Notes under the pieces: model-generated
What the model saw: the letters and a program-made list of their open reading frames with translations, nothing else
Database searches by the model: none
What the model was told of the DNA's origin: nothing
Translations under genes and position numbers: made by a program
Shown here: positions 30,453-42,736 of the stretch, in pieces
How the letters are laid out: every line of letters begins with the position of its first letter
Numbering within the stretch: position 1 is the stretch's first letter
Assembly: GCA_007570785.1 (NCBI GenBank)
Contig: ML664161.1
Span: 1,687,821 to 1,751,820 of the forward strand
DNA from: Antilocapra americana
Taxonomy: Eukaryota; Chordata; Mammalia; Artiodactyla; Antilocapridae
Length of the DNA: 64,000 bases
Reading direction: 5' to 3'

Positions 30453-33425
30453 TATTATTTATTCTTCAGTCTAGGAGCCCCAAAATCATAACCTCAGAGT
30501 TCTTTAGCTACTCTGTATGTTTTTATTAAACATCAGTTGATAAACATGACTTTTTTAGGAATAATACATGCCTTAGTCTATAAACTATTAATATACATTC
30601 AATCTATCTGTTGTTTTATCCTCTATTAAGGTATTCGTAGGGTAGTAATTGAAGATTAAATGCTTGTTGATACAAGGATACGTTTTTTTCATAAAATAAA
30701 TAGATTATAAAGAATGGAAATAGGAATTTAGGGTAATATATTAATGCACAATTACTTCATAAAATAACCAAAGAAAGGAATACTGGAAGTATAGAAGAGT
30801 TTGCATGTAAGTGGATCTCATGCAAATGAGCAGTTGAATATAAGTTAAATATGATCTTCTTAAATCAGGATCCCCTGATTTAAATGACTTTTCCAGTCTT
30901 GAGTTAGAGATTGTAACATGAAGTATTGCCTCCATGTGCATATCTGCTTTGGAATAATTTTGCAATTCACTCTTCTGACCAGCCTATGAAAGTACCAGTA
31001 AAATAGCCACTATAGCTTTTTGCTCTGTCTACACAGAGAATAAAAACTCCCACGTGAATATTATTGAGTTCTCTTGCATGGGTGAAAAATTCAAGAGCAT
31101 GATAAAGTCTAACAGTGAAATTAGAGCATTTTGTAACCTTGACATGCTCATTTATTAATACTTTGTAGTTACTTGTGGTATAAAGTTTGATTTACTGCAG
31201 TCTGGAGAAGCCTTATCACCTCATAAATGGTTAACAATTAGGTATGCCCACACAGTTCACTCATCGATCTGAATAAAATGTTGACAGTTTCTGCCAGCAA
31301 TATCATTAGAATCAATAGTAGTTCATCATTTATGCCCTGAACTGACAGGATTATTATGGTATTGCTATTAATATGTAGCAATTACTTGCTACATATCTTT
31401 ACAGAAGGCTATCAATCAATGAATTTTAATGTAATGCACACACTTATAGATAAACTTTGACATCAAAATGAAGCTGCTTCAAGTAATTCAAGTAAAACAG
31501 AGATATGATAGTATCATATGTGCTCTTCTTCAGAGAATTCTTTATGGGCAAAGTTAAAAAAATCATCTTTACTCTAAATTTCCTGTACAGTCAATCGAAG
31601 CACTTTTGAAATTGGTACTCCTGAAATTGCAAGAAGGAAGAAAGACAGATGTTGAAATGATGAACTTAACAGGCTATTTAAGAATCCTAATCTTAACAGA
31701 GGTAGAGAACCTGTTCAAGTCTTGGGTAAGTTCCACCACATTATGCCACCTCTGAGAATACAGTCATGTTCTTGGTAGTGGAGCGGCACGTTGGGCAATT
31801 GTGTGCTTGGGGTTGAATTAATCTCAATGACAGGTGACAGCAGCATTCATAGGCAATCTCTCATTGGGTGTGCGAAGGCAGGGAAGACAGAATCAAGATT
31901 TCTATAAAGACACAGTGAGGGACAAAATAGGAGTAATGGAGCAAAGCTGCTTCACGTGAGCAAATAAAAGCAGTGGACTTCTTGAAGTCTGGAAATATGT
32001 AAAGTGGATCATTTTGAGCAAAAGTGTCACTCAGTTTGTCTGTGAAATGCAAAAGACTATCCTTGATGATAACTCTATTTATTAACTAAGGAAAAAACAG
32101 CTTTTTAAAAAAATAGAATGGTTCAGTACTGAAATTTTCAGCCACTTTAACATAACTCACAGCTTCAATATGACTACAGATACTAAAATCATATTATTAC
32201 ATACAGAGCAGTGTACACTCAATTCCAGACTGATAATACATTTATACAAGGTTGACTAAATTTAATGTTTTATATAGGCCTACTTCTAACTTATCCTGCC
32301 CATTCATTTTTCCCATATATTTCTTGGCTTATATACAGGCTCCCTTTGGAAAGCTGCTCCCCATGAATTAGCATTTTTTAGTTTCAAAAAGAAAGAGTTT
32401 ACTTTCAAGCCTTATGATCTTCATAGCTCATGTTTTGCCATCAGATGTTTAATTATTTGCCCTTCATGATGATTTTTATGATCCATTATCCTTTGAAAGA
32501 GCTTGTTGCTATTACCTATCTGTTGTCACTACATTGGGTTTCTGTTTTGCTCTCTAAACAGCTATGCCCCTTCAAAATATGCTCATCTAGCTTGTAAAAT
32601 AACTGACTTTCTTAGGCAGTAGAGCACATTTCAGAATGAATCTACTCTGAAAATTTCTCCTCTCCCATTTAGTCTCGATCTGACAGGTCCTTATTTGTCC
32701 TAGTTTATTCTTTCACTATTCCAACCATATTTTTTTTTGAGCTCTATAAATGTCTCAAGCTCTAACTGCAAGTCACTTCTTTAGTTTTTCAAATAAATGG
32801 TAATTATGTAAACAACCAATTTAGAAATTCTTTCATCCAACAATTAAAGCTTTATCACTGGAAAAAGTCAATCTGATTTATTTGTATCTTTAGCTAAGGT
32901 TCCATCCCAACCCATCAACACTGTGCAGATTCTCTTGTCTCATATATGAGAGTCAACTCCCGTCAGAGATGAACACAGGCTTAAGCTAAGGTAACTTACT
33001 TTCAGAAGCCCCTTTTGTTTGTGTAAATAAGATTTCATTGTTGCATATTCTTGAGCAAATTGTGCAAATGTATGAAAGCCAAATTTCATAAGAGCTTGCA
33101 ATATTTATTATGATTAGAACCACATGCTAATTATATCTGAATTCAGATAAATGCTTGTGTGTAGCTGGAGTTAGGTTATTCTGAAATATTCTTAGAACTC
33201 GTATGATACAGAAATAATATGTGTGGGGACCCAAATATACACACCCATAATTAAGATTCAAGTTAAATAAAATGTTACTGGAAAAGCTTTCACAAATATT
33301 CTGATTTGAATTCTTCCTATTGCATGCTATGTGAATAAATTTATAAGTAAGTTTCAATACTAGAGTTTTGTCTAAGAATTATCTACAATTTATTTATGAG
33401 TTTGAGCTATAAAACTGTAAATACG
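30453..33425. other. Long stretch without recognised repeats
   Basis: Nearly 3 kb in which I recognise no mobile element, gene or RNA. The stretch around 31690-31960 is less AT-rich and has a few CpGs ('gtggagcggcacgttggg' near 31777). Such a gap in a repeat-dense window could be old unique sequence, and no function is visible. Confidence 0.35.
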
Positions 33426-33429
33426 ATAT

Positions 33430-33650
33430 CTATTAAGTGCTTACTATGATCCAGGAAAATTTCTAAGTTCTTGACATACATTTGCTCATTTAATCATTAT
33501 GTTATATCCTATAATGATTACAAAGATTGCACCTTATTAATGAGGAAACTGAGATACAGTGAGGTTATTACCATGTCCTAAAACACACAAGAACAAAATG
33601 TGGGAGCACAGTTTTTAATTCTAATGCTACTGCTTTTAAACACTGAACTG
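33430..33650 (-). mobile_element. MIR SINE
   Basis: Minus-strand MIR: 'aagtgcttactatgatccag' (33436), 'gctcatttaatcattatgtt' (33484), 'aatgaggaaactgagataca' (33539) and 'gaggttattaccatgtcc' (33561). This is an ancient tRNA-derived SINE with a conserved core. Confidence 0.82.
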
Positions 33651-33794
33651 ATGTATAGTGATTCTGGACAAAATTTTCTATGTATATAAATATACAAGGT
33701 TTTTATTTCAACTATAGCATGGTGATTTTACACTCTGGGGCCAAGCTGGAAGATTTGAGAAGAATAGCTATCTATCTATCACAAAATAATGAGC

Positions 33795-33920
33795 TCAATT
33801 ACTTAACATTCATGCTTAGAATATCTTATCTATAAAACAAGTACAATAACAGAGCTTAAGGCACAGGATTATTGTGGGGATTAAATGAGTTAATATATGT
33901 AAAGTATATAGTCTTTTGTG
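33795..33920 (+). mobile_element. MIR SINE, 3' part
   Basis: Plus-strand MIR tail half: 'tatctataaaacaagtacaa' (33827) and 'attgtggggattaaatgagt' followed by 'taatatatgtaaagtatata' (33871-33910). Confidence 0.75.
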
Positions 33921-34540
33921 TATAGGTATAAATGTTTACTTATACATATTTATATGCAAACATTACTATGTGAATCTGTTTGTATATTTATAGGCAACAC
34001 ATTTATAGACTTAGAATATGTTGAAGTTAACATCGGCATTTTTACATCTACCATATTTTTTGGGTTAGGCTTAAATTTGTTCCACCATCAGTGTTTCTGG
34101 TTGAGGAAACATCCTTTGGTATATGTATGAAGTCCTGCTATCCCTGACTCAGATGTTCTTGCTGTTGCTAAGAAATGGTAGAAAATGTGGTTGTCATTAA
34201 ATTTCACTGGACAGGGAGCAAATCAAGAATTATCTGTGGCTGGCCAAGATGAAATCTTTGGAGGTTATCAGATTGATTTGCTTCTTGTATAATGCTTCTA
34301 AAAGGGAAATATGAGTGGGCATTGTGATTCAGGATCTTCTGTGTCATCATGATGTGGATAAAATAATTAGTAGAATTAGTTTCGGTAACTCCTGGGTAAA
34401 CCAAAAGAATCACTGTACAGTGATAGCTGTCAATTTCTTTCCCATCCTTAAAATAGTGCCATGGCAAAGACACTTCAGCTCACATATAGTCACTGTTCTG
34501 TTTGGGAGGTCTTCAAGAAGACCCTCAGTTTCAGCTTTAG
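33921..34540. other. Unassigned
   Basis: About 620 bases with no recognised repeat or gene. Short open frames on both strands near 34204-34551 lack family features. Confidence 0.3.
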
Positions 34541-34544
34541 TGAC

Positions 34545-35690
34545 TCATTAAAGAAACTCACAGGATTCAGAAAAGCCATTGCATTCAAAGTTACATTGTA
34601 TTAAACAACAACAACAAAATACAGATTAACTTCATCAAAGGGAAACAATATATAAGTCAGGGTCCAGGAAGACCAGGTATGGAGTTACCTGGAGTGTGCA
34701 GAGAACGCTCACTCCTCTGAGCCCCATGTTTGGCAATAAGCAGGTGACATTAGTGGTAAAGAACCTGCCTGCCAATGAAGGAGACCAGAGAGATGTGGGC
34801 CCAACCCCTGGGTTGGGAGGACCTCTGGAGGAGGAAATGGCAACCCACTTCAATATTATCGCGTGGATAATCCCATGGACAAAGGAGCTTGGTGGGCTTC
34901 AGTCCATAGGGTTGCACAGATTTGGACATGACTAAGCGATTCAGCACAGCACACTGAGCATTGCTCACCAGGGACATGCACATGAACCTTGAAGTTCAGT
35001 CTTTTTAATAGGAATTGGTCACTTAGGCATGGCTGATTGCTCGTGTGGCCAGTCTGTGTGTAGCAAGGAATTTATCCTCTAAAGAGAGGTTTTGCCATTG
35101 TTTGGGCTTCTGGGAGGTTACTTCTAAAACTCTTGAAATTTTCTAGTTCTAAGAGTGTCACTGTTATGCATAGTGGGCACTGTGGATCACACCTGACAGT
35201 TTATGGGAATAAGATGAGTAAGAGCAGGGACTGGGCAGGCAAGAAAGACCAATCATGTGATTAGAGGGCTGGGGCTTTGGGACACAAGATATCTTGCTGA
35301 CCTGGGGGAGGTACTGGAGTGGGCTTTAGATTAAGTTCAGTTTCTGGAGCAAATAAAACAATTATGTCTAGGCATAAAGTCTCAATAAAAAACTCGTGAT
35401 ACTGAAGCTTGGGTAAACTTTCTGAGTTGCCAATAATTCATATGTTTTGTTACATATACCCAGAAGAAGGTCAAAGTTCTGCATTTTTAACTCTCTGAGA
35501 CTTTTCTATTTAACTTTCTTCTTTTGATTGTTTCTGCTTTGTATCTTCCCGGTAATAAATGTGACCATGAATATACCAGTGTTCAGTGAGTTCTGTGAAT
35601 TTAGCAAATTACTGAATCTGAAGATGGTTTTGAAAAAGCCCTGAACTTTACATCTGGTTCAAAAGATTTGGTAAGGCTTGGCAGTCTAGA
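34545..35690 (+). mobile_element. Old LTR, interrupted by Bov-tA
   Basis: After removing the SINE, the block has LTR features: AATAAA-type signals at 35384-35389 ('caataaaaaactc') and near 35552 ('ggtaataaatgtgacc'), and then 'gttctgtgaatttagcaaat' and 'ctgaatctgaagatggtttt', a pattern shared by 3' ends of several old mammalian LTRs. Boundaries and family are uncertain, and it may be two elements. Confidence 0.42.
34735..34950 (+). mobile_element. Bov-tA1-type SINE
   Basis: The variant head 'attagtggtaaagaacctgc' (34749) with 'aggagaccagagagatgtgg' and a tail 'gattcagcacagcacac' is typical of the Bov-tA1 subgroup. The body runs through 34930. Confidence 0.9.
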
Positions 35691-36014
35691 AAACCATGCC
35701 CTTTATTTCATATTTGGCTAAATTCCTTGTATTGTAGCTCTCCAGTCCCTGCAGAGGTCAAGTTGATATCATACGGCCCAAGGCCTCCACTATAAATCCC
35801 ACTGCTGGCTTGAACTATCTGGCAAAATCTAAGGTCTCCAGGTAAACAAAGACATTCTAAGTAGGCAGGACATTAAGAGAGCTAAGAAGTTACTTCCTAG
35901 GATCTGGTCAAGTGTCAAACCTTTCTTTGAGCAAGGATAAACTTTTACTGCACATCCACCCATTGACATTTTAAAATGTAATTGCTTCTCCCTTTCATAG
36001 TGAAAAGAAGTCCT
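35691..36014. other. Unassigned
   Basis: About 320 bases of moderate GC content without a confident family. Confidence 0.3.
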
Positions 36015-36375
36015 AGGGGGCTGAACTGTGTCCCCTTCAAAACTAGAATGTTGAAGCCCTATCTGTAAATCTGACTCTATTTGGGGATAGGGCTTTTAAA
36101 GATGTCATCAAAGTATGAAATTGTAAGAGTGGGGCCCTAATCCCATGTGACTGGTGTCCTTGTCAGAGGAGAAGGAGACACCAGAGATATGAGAAAGCTG
36201 AGAAAAGGCCATGTGAGAATATAGGGATAAGGTGGTCATCTTCAAGCCAAGGAGAGAGGCCTTAGGAGGAATTAGCCCTGCTAGTACTTTGACCTTGAAC
36301 TTCTTGTCCCTGAAACTTACAGGAAAGAAATGCCTATGGTATTTTGTATGGCAACCCTAATAATCTAATATACCT
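36015..36375 (+). mobile_element. MLT1 (MaLR) LTR
   Basis: In-order MLT1 signatures: 'ggggctgaactgtgtcccct' (36017), 'atttggggatagggctttta' (36079), 'gtggggccctaatcccatgt' (36130), 'actggtgtccttgtcagagg' (36151), 'caagccaaggagagaggcct' (36243) and 'ggcaaccctaataatctaat' (36350). A mammal-wide non-autonomous ERVL-MaLR LTR, nearly complete. Confidence 0.92.
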
Positions 36376-36620
36376 AACAATAATCCATAAAATTCTAAAG
36401 GGATAAATATGAAATATTGCTCACCATTTTGGGAAATATAATAAAAGTATGCTGTAACTCATGCCAGAGAAGTGCAAATATTATAGTTATATAAACATGC
36501 TAAAATGAATAAAATATTTTACCTTCTTCCACCTTAGGATTCACTAGGAGAAATAATGTTACCTACTCCCAGTATTGGTATAGTTTCAAAGAGTTCCTTT
36601 ATCCTTTACCCATGGTTAAT

Positions 36621-36842
36621 TGGTCTTCCCTTGTGACTCAGCAATAAAGAATCCAACTACAATGCAGGAGATGCAGCAGGATCTGTGAGTTCAGTCTGTG
36701 AGATGGGAAGATCCCCTGGAGAAGGCAATAACAACACGATCCAGTATTCTTGCCTGGAAAATTTCACAGACAAAGGAGTCTGGCAGGCTACAGTCCATGG
36801 GGTTGCAAAAGAGTCAGATATGATTAGCAATTAAATGATGAG
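36621..36842 (+). mobile_element. Bov-tA SINE, diverged
   Basis: Head 'cttcccttgtgactcagcaa' (36629), body 'gatcccctggagaaggcaat' (36710) and tail 'gattagcaattaaatga'. It has more substitutions than most copies here. Confidence 0.88.
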
Positions 36843-38050
36843 AAAACAACAGCATCATGTTTACTTGAAGTAAACTGAGGTGTCCTAAAATTGAAACACT
36901 CTGTGGAGAAGGTTATTATTTTTTTTATTATATTATATGTGCATGTTTCATCTTTATGTTTTATGTGCACCTCGGTTTATTGTCATAGAAACTATCACAT
37001 TTTCTTTTTTTAATTTTTTTTAATTGCTAGCAAAACATTCACATGCCTATGCTTGCATCCCTAATTTCTTGCTTAGAAGTAATCATATTTTCTGCATGAA
37101 GTATAACATATACAAATATTTTGCTTTAGGTTAGAATTTGATCTAAACCATGAAGATTGCTGGTTTCTCTTTACTCAAGTCACTCTACTCCACTTACTTT
37201 GAAATTTTATAGCATGATGAATCAAATTTGTTCTTGTTAGGTATAAAAATCATCAACTTTTTAATGATAAAAGAAATGTAAAATTTCTAACATAAAATTT
37301 GCACCTGTTCCATAGGAGCCATGGGCCTTTTATATGCACTATCTCGTTTTAATTTCATGGCCAATATTATTCCCCATGAATGTTACAACTGCAAAGCTAT
37401 AAGGGTGTGCGAGGGAGTTCAAACAAATGAAATCATTTTTTCAGGTGTGTGTTTTCAAAGTTCCTTTTTTTTTCTTAAAACATCCTCATAATTAATATAC
37501 TTTATTGTATCAAAGAATTTCAGGCTAGTTGTTAGGACCAAGTAAGCGTAACTGTGAAATGTTTCTTACTGCTGGCTTTGCCCAATGCCAGTGAATCTTT
37601 AATATGCCATGTTTTGCTTGTTGTTTTTTCTTGCTGTGTATAATTTGCAAAAGATAATACTGAGCTTTTAGGCAGTACTGCAATGCTTTAACTAGCTATA
37701 TGTCTTCTTTTCTAATGTGAACCAAATAGGAACTCTGCTTCTACACATGTTATCCTTTAATTAAGCCAGTTGTAAACTAATCACTGGGTTCTTTAAGGCA
37801 TCTTTTCTACACATGCAAAATTAACTGAGCACAGCATAGGTGATCTCTTTATTTTGACTGCCTTAAAAATCAATGAGTGCTGCCACAAGGACAGCTTGAC
37901 AGCAACGATTTGTATTCTCTGTGAAGATGGCTGTGATGAGGTAAAAACTTTATTTTTCTTCATTTACAGAGACAATACAAGGGTGTCGTGGAAAAATAAA
38001 TATACCTTTTTGGAAACCTAAGTTATATGCTGAGTGAATTAGCAGAATGT
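36843..38050. other. Unassigned; faint MIR-like patch
   Basis: About 1.2 kb, AT-rich. The stretch 37325-37400 ('tatatgcactatctcgtttt', 'tattattccccatgaat') faintly resembles a minus-strand MIR core. There is no gene. Confidence 0.3.
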
Positions 38051-38479
38051 TAAAAACACACTAACTCAGTTCAGTTCAGCTCTGTTGCTCAGTCATGACT
38101 GACTATTTGAGACCCCATGGACTGTAGCACACAAGGCCTCCCTGTCCATCACCAATTCCCAGAATTTTCCCAAACTCATGTACAATGAGTTGGTGATGCT
38201 ATCCAACTATCTCATCCTCTGTCATTCCTTCTTCTCCCACCTACAATCTTTTGCAGCATCAGGGTCTTTTCAAATGAGTCAGCTCTTCACATTAGGTGGC
38301 CAAAGTATTGGAGTTTCAGCTTCAAGATCAGTCCTTCCAATGAGCACTCAAGACTAATCTCCTTTAGGATGGACTGGTTGAATTTCTTTGCAGTCCAAGG
38401 AACTCTCAAGAGTCTTCTTCAACACCACAATTCAAAGGCATCAATTGTTGGGTGCTCAGCTTTATTTGACTTCAATTCT

Positions 38480-38695
38480 TTGACTTCCCTGGTGGCTCAG
38501 ATGGTAAAGCATCTGCCTATAGTGTGGGCAACCTGGATTCCATCCCTGGGTCAGGAAGATCTCCTGGAGAAGGAAATGGCCACACACTCCAGTACTCTTG
38601 CCTGTAAAATCCTATGGACAGAGGAGTCTGAGAGGCTAAAGTCCATGGGGGTCACAAAGAGTTGGACACAACTGAGTGACTTCACTTTCACTTTT
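38480..38695 (+). mobile_element. Bov-tA SINE inside BovB
   Basis: Head 'gacttccctggtggctcag' at 38481 and tail 'cactttcacttttcag' at 38683-38698. The flanks 'cagctttatttgacttcaa' (38457) and 'cagctttctttatagtccaa' (38696) are the two copies of the same BovB sequence, diverged since duplication. Confidence 0.93.
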
Positions 38696-39054
38696 CAGCT
38701 TTCTTTATAGTCCAACTATCATATCCATATATGACTACTGGAAAAACCATAGCCTTGACTAGGTGGAACTTGTTGGCAAAGTAATGCCTCTGCTTTTAAA
38801 TATGCTGTCCAGGTTGGTCATGACTTTCCCACCAAGGAGTAAACATCTTTTAATTTCATGGCTATAGTCACCATCTGCAGTCATTTTGGAGCCCCCCAAA
38901 GTAAAGTCTGTCACTGTTTTCATTGTTTCCCCATCTATTTACCATGAAGTGATGGGACCAGATGTCAAGATCTTAGTTTTTTTGAATGTTGAGCTTTAGG
39001 CCAACTTTTTCACTCTCCTCTTTCACTTTCATCAAGAGGCTCTTTAGTTCTTCT

Positions 39055-40490
39055 TCACTTTCTTGCCATAAGGGTGGTGTCATCTACATATATGAGGTTA
39101 TTGATGTTTCTCCCGGAAATCTTGATTTCAGCTTGTGCTTCTTCTAGCCCACTGTTCCTCATGATGTACTCTTCATATAAATTAAATAAACAGGGTGACA
39201 ATACACAGCCTTGACATACTCCTTTTCCTATTTGGAAGCAGTCTGTTGTTCCATGTCCAGTTCTAAATCTTGCTTCTTCAGCTGTATACAGATTTCTCAG
39301 GAAGCAGGTCAGGTGGTCTGGTATTCCCATCTCTTTCAGAATTTTCCACAGTTTATTGTTATCTACACAGTCAAATGCTTTGGTATAGTCAAAAAAGCAC
39401 AGTAAATGTTTTTCTGGAACTCTCTTGATTTTTTGATGATCCAGCAAATTTTGGCAATTTGATCTCTGGTTCCTCTGCCTTTTCTAAAACCAAATTGAAC
39501 ATTTGGAAGTCCACAGTTTGCATATTGTTGAAGCCTGGCTTGGAGAATTTTGAGCATTACTTTACAGGCATGTGAGATGAGTGCAACTGTGTGGTAGTTT
39601 GAGCATTCTTTGGCATTGCCTTTCCTTGGGATTGGAATGAAACTGGACCTTTTCCAGTCTGGTGGCCACTGCTGAGTTTTCCAAATTTGCTGGCATATTG
39701 AATGTAGCACTTTTACAGCATCATCTTTCAGAATTTGAAATAGCTCAACTGGAATTCCATCACCTCCACTAGCTTTGTTTGTAGTGATGCTTTCTAAGGC
39801 CCACTTGACCTCATATTCCAGGTTGTCTGACTCTAGGTGAGTGATCACACCATCGTGATTATCTGGGCCATGATGATCTTTTTTGTACAGTTCTTCCGTG
39901 TATTCTTGCCACCTCTTCTCAATATCTTCTGCTTCTGCTAAGTCCATACCATTTATGTCCTTTATTAAGCCCATCTTTGCATGAAACGTTCCCTTGGCAT
40001 CTTTAATTTTCTTGAAGATCTCTCCAGTCTTTCCAATTCTATTGTTTTCTTCTATTTCTTTGCACTGGTCATTGAGGATGGCTTTCTTATCTCTCTTCAT
40101 TCAAATGGGTATATCTTTCCTTTTCTCCTTTGCTTTTGGCTTCTCTTCTTTTCACAGCTATTTGTAAGGCTTCCACAGACAGCCATTTTGCTTTTTTTAC
40201 ATTACTTTTTCTAGGGGATGGTCTTGATCTCTGTCTCCTGTACAATGTCACAAACCTCTATCCATAGTTCATTAGGCACTGTCTATTAGATCTAGTCCCT
40301 TAAATCTATTTGTTACTTCCACTGTACAATAGTAAGGGATTTGATTTAGGTCATACCTGATTGGTCTAATGGTTTTCCCTACTTTCTTCAATTTCAGTCT
40401 GAATTTGGCAATAAGGAGTTCATGATCTGAGCCACAGTCAGCTCCTGGCCTTGCTTTTGCTGACTGTATAGTGCTTCTCCATCTTTGGCA
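39055..40490 (-). pseudogene. BovB ORF2: endonuclease end plus reverse transcriptase
   Basis: RTE-type ORF2 would encode an apurinic-type endonuclease followed by a reverse transcriptase acting in the nucleus by target-primed reverse transcription. Minus strand: the endonuclease end shows GADCGSDHELL (about 40423-40455) with the conserved SDH. A 245-residue open stretch (40100-39363) covers the linker and RT fingers (for example NKASGGDGIP). A second, in another frame, spans 39447-39055 with CFFDYTKAFDCVD (motif A), QGCVLSPCLFNLY (motif B) and IYVDDTTL (motif C; usually YADD in this family). A frameshift lies between the two frames near 39400, and a TGA immediately precedes the ATG at 40100. 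The catalytic aspartates are retained, but the gene is not functional. Confidence 0.9.
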
Positions 40491-40599
40491 TTTTAACCAA
40501 TCTTCAGTGTACTAGGTAGAGAAAGAGCATAAAGGTTGAGTGGGAAAAATTTCTCCTTTTCACCAGTTTGTCCCTGGAATAAAAAGTACTTGGGACATG

Positions 40600-40770
40600 A
40601 GGTTATGCAGTAAATATTTGTTGAATGAATGAAGGATTTCCAAAGCAAACAAATCTAGGATTCAAATTATGCTTCTGTCTTTAACATACCTCGTGAATGG
40701 GAAAAACTTCTTAGCTGGGTAATCATCAATTTACTCATCTATAACAACATCTGTCTCATAATGAATAATT
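40600..40770 (+). mobile_element. MIR/L2-like relic
   Basis: The 40608-40632 stretch ('taaatatttgttgaatgaat') is the common MIR/L2 terminus. It is followed by 'ggaaaaacttcttagctggg' and 'caatttactcatctataaca' (40700-40745), which fit a diverged plus-strand MIR. Confidence 0.45.
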
Positions 40771-40806
40771 GAAAATTAACAGTCTACTACAGTGATATAG
40801 TTAAGG

Positions 40807-40981
40807 GTGTGCTTAATGTGCTCAGTCATGTACGACTGTTCATGACCCCATGGGCTGCAGCCCACTAGGCTCTTCTGGCCATGGGATTTGCCAGGTAAGA
40901 ATACTGGAGTGGTTGCCATTTCCTATTCCAGGGGATCTTCCCAGCCCAGAGATGGAACCTGCTGAGCCAACTAGGAAGCCT
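40807..40981 (-). mobile_element. Bov-tA SINE with shortened head
   Basis: Minus-strand Bov-tA ('tgtgctcagtcatgtacgac' at 40818; 'ggggatcttcccagcccaga' at 40931). The segment corresponding to the middle of the tRNA head is missing between 40958 and 40962. Confidence 0.9.
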
Positions 40982-41472
40982 CAGAGATAGGGATAGAGGT
41001 ATAACATATACATATACATTTGAATATAGGCAGCATGGTATAAGCATATAATTCCTTCTATAATATATTATACTTCTGTGATCCTTTAGACTGACCAAGA
41101 TAATCAAAACTCTACCCATAAATATAAAAACTGAGTAGTTTTTCAATTTTTCATGACAAATTATGCTTGTATCCTAAGACTATTTAATTTTTTCACATAA
41201 TATAGAATTCTGTAAATCACCTCATGTTTAGTTTTTGTCAAAAGTTAAATGTGCAATTTGTTTTTCAGATTTAATTTTCTCCAGATGATTAATCTTTACC
41301 TAAGTGACTAGGGAAGGTTTTAGAGGATATAAAAATTCAATGAGGGAAAAATGTTAAAGATTACTCATGAGAATTTTCCTTAATGACTTAGGTGATGCTG
41401 ATCTTACAAAATAGCAGAATTCCTGAGCTTTTTATGGTTCCTTTTTGTGAAATTTCTTTTTCTTCTTTCACA

Positions 41473-41515
<43 letters not shown>

Positions 41516-42060
41516 CATTGTTCTTTTTAATATTTATAATCCTTCAATGAACTTATAGCTCAAGTTAATAAGCTTTGAATGAAATATAGAGTCTAACATT
41601 TATATTGCCAAGTTTTGTGATAATAGTTATTCTTTAGGAATATCTTTAATTTCTAAGTCATACAATCCTTACAACTCAAAAATCTCTGCTTATCTAGTTC
41701 AGTCTTTGATATTTTAAATAGATTATTGCAAACTTTCTTATGTAGACCTATAATCTACACCTTTGCAACGTTATAACTTATAACCTTGCAAATTGTCCAA
41801 AACACTGCCTTTGGTCTCTTTTTTTTTTGTGCCCTACTAACCATATTAGTAACCTCCACCTCCCAAAAATTTTGTGCATCTCTTAACAATTTTCACACAG
41901 AAACACATTATTTTTTGCAATATACAAATATCATGCAATAAAATTATTTCCTTCAAGACAAATTTTTATATTATGTTTAATTGAGGTAATGATAACAACA
42001 TGAAACAGGTAATTGAAAGACCTCACTAATGAGAACTAATGCTGGTTAACATTAAGCTGT
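40982..42060. other. Unassigned AT-rich DNA
   Basis: There is no gene or named repeat apart from the AT microsatellite at 41475-41510. Confidence 0.3.
41475..41510. repeat. (AT)18 microsatellite
   Basis: Perfect AT dinucleotide run of 36 bases. Confidence 0.97.
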
Positions 42061-42102
42061 AAGAAACCAAAAAAAAAAAAAAAAAAAAAACATCCTGCCA
42101 GG

Positions 42103-42213
42103 GAATTCCCTGGTAGTCCAGTGGTTAGGACTCTGCTTCCACTGCAGAGGGTATAGGTTTGATTTCTTGTCCAGGAACTAAGATCCCATATGCCATGTGG
42201 TATAGCCAAGAAA
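42103..42213 (+). mobile_element. CHR-2/ART2A-type short SINE
   Basis: 'gggaattccctggtagtcca' (42102), 'gtggttaggactctgcttcc' and 'ctaagatcccatatgccatg' (42178) mark the short CHR-2 type. A 22-base poly-A run at 42069-42090 lies upstream, so it is not this SINE's own tail. Confidence 0.85.
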
Positions 42214-42216
42214 ATG

Positions 42217-42305
42217 GGCTTCCCAAGTGGTGCTAGTGGTAAAGAACCTGCCCACCAATGCAGGAAGGAGATATGAGATGCGGGTTCAGTCTCTGGGTTG
42301 GATTG
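42217..42305 (+). mobile_element. Bov-tA1 head, 3'-truncated
   Basis: 'gggcttcccaagtggtgcta' (42217) to 'tcagtctctgggttgg' (42301). Only the tRNA-like head and a few following bases are present. Confidence 0.85.
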
Positions 42306-42725
42306 CAAAGCTGCCCACTCAAGGATAGAAATGAACATCTTTCTAACAATGATCATAGCCAAAAGTGATAGAGCAGTATCTAAGAAATAAGCAGGAAATA
42401 GAAATGAATGTGAAGAAACAGCAATACAAAGGAAATTTTGGACTATGTTGCCATCTATTAAAAACAAAAAGAAAAAGAAAAAAACTCTTGTGAAGCTATA
42501 TGCATAATCTATTAACTGAAAATCTCTTTGTAACGTGTCAACATTTTAAGTAATTTCTTCATCTTTAAAAGCATTTATTACGCTGATCAAATTCATAAGG
42601 AAATATGAGTCTGTTCTATACCTAATTCCATCAATTCTATCCTTCTCACTTCTACTGTCATTTCCAAGACTCCTGCCTATGATACTGCTACTCGAATGTT
42701 TACTTCATTTTCCTTCTTTTATATT
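42306..42725. other. Unassigned
   Basis: About 420 bases with no recognised repeat or gene. Confidence 0.3.
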
Positions 42726-42736
42726 TTGGATTGTCA

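Larger units (their letters stand above)
38051..40495 (-). mobile_element. BovB LINE, longest copy in the window
   Basis: Minus-strand BovB from its 3' tail (CAGTTCAGTTCAG at about 38067) to the C-terminal part of the endonuclease near 40495: about 2.2 kb of element plus one 216-base SINE insertion. Full-length BovB is about 3.2 kb, so roughly the first kilobase is missing. It is the only copy here that reaches the endonuclease. Confidence 0.95.

Noticed and set aside
31780..31800. CpG-bearing patch as a promoter CpG island
   Set aside because: Too few CpGs over too short a length, and no transcript evidence in sequence.
39363..40100. Longest open frame (245 residues, minus strand) as a host gene
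   Set aside because: It is BovB ORF2 in sequence and context, with the SDH endonuclease end just upstream and RT motifs just downstream.
42061..42105. 22-base poly-A as the tail of a processed pseudogene
   Set aside because: No gene-like sequence lies upstream and no flanking duplication is seen.
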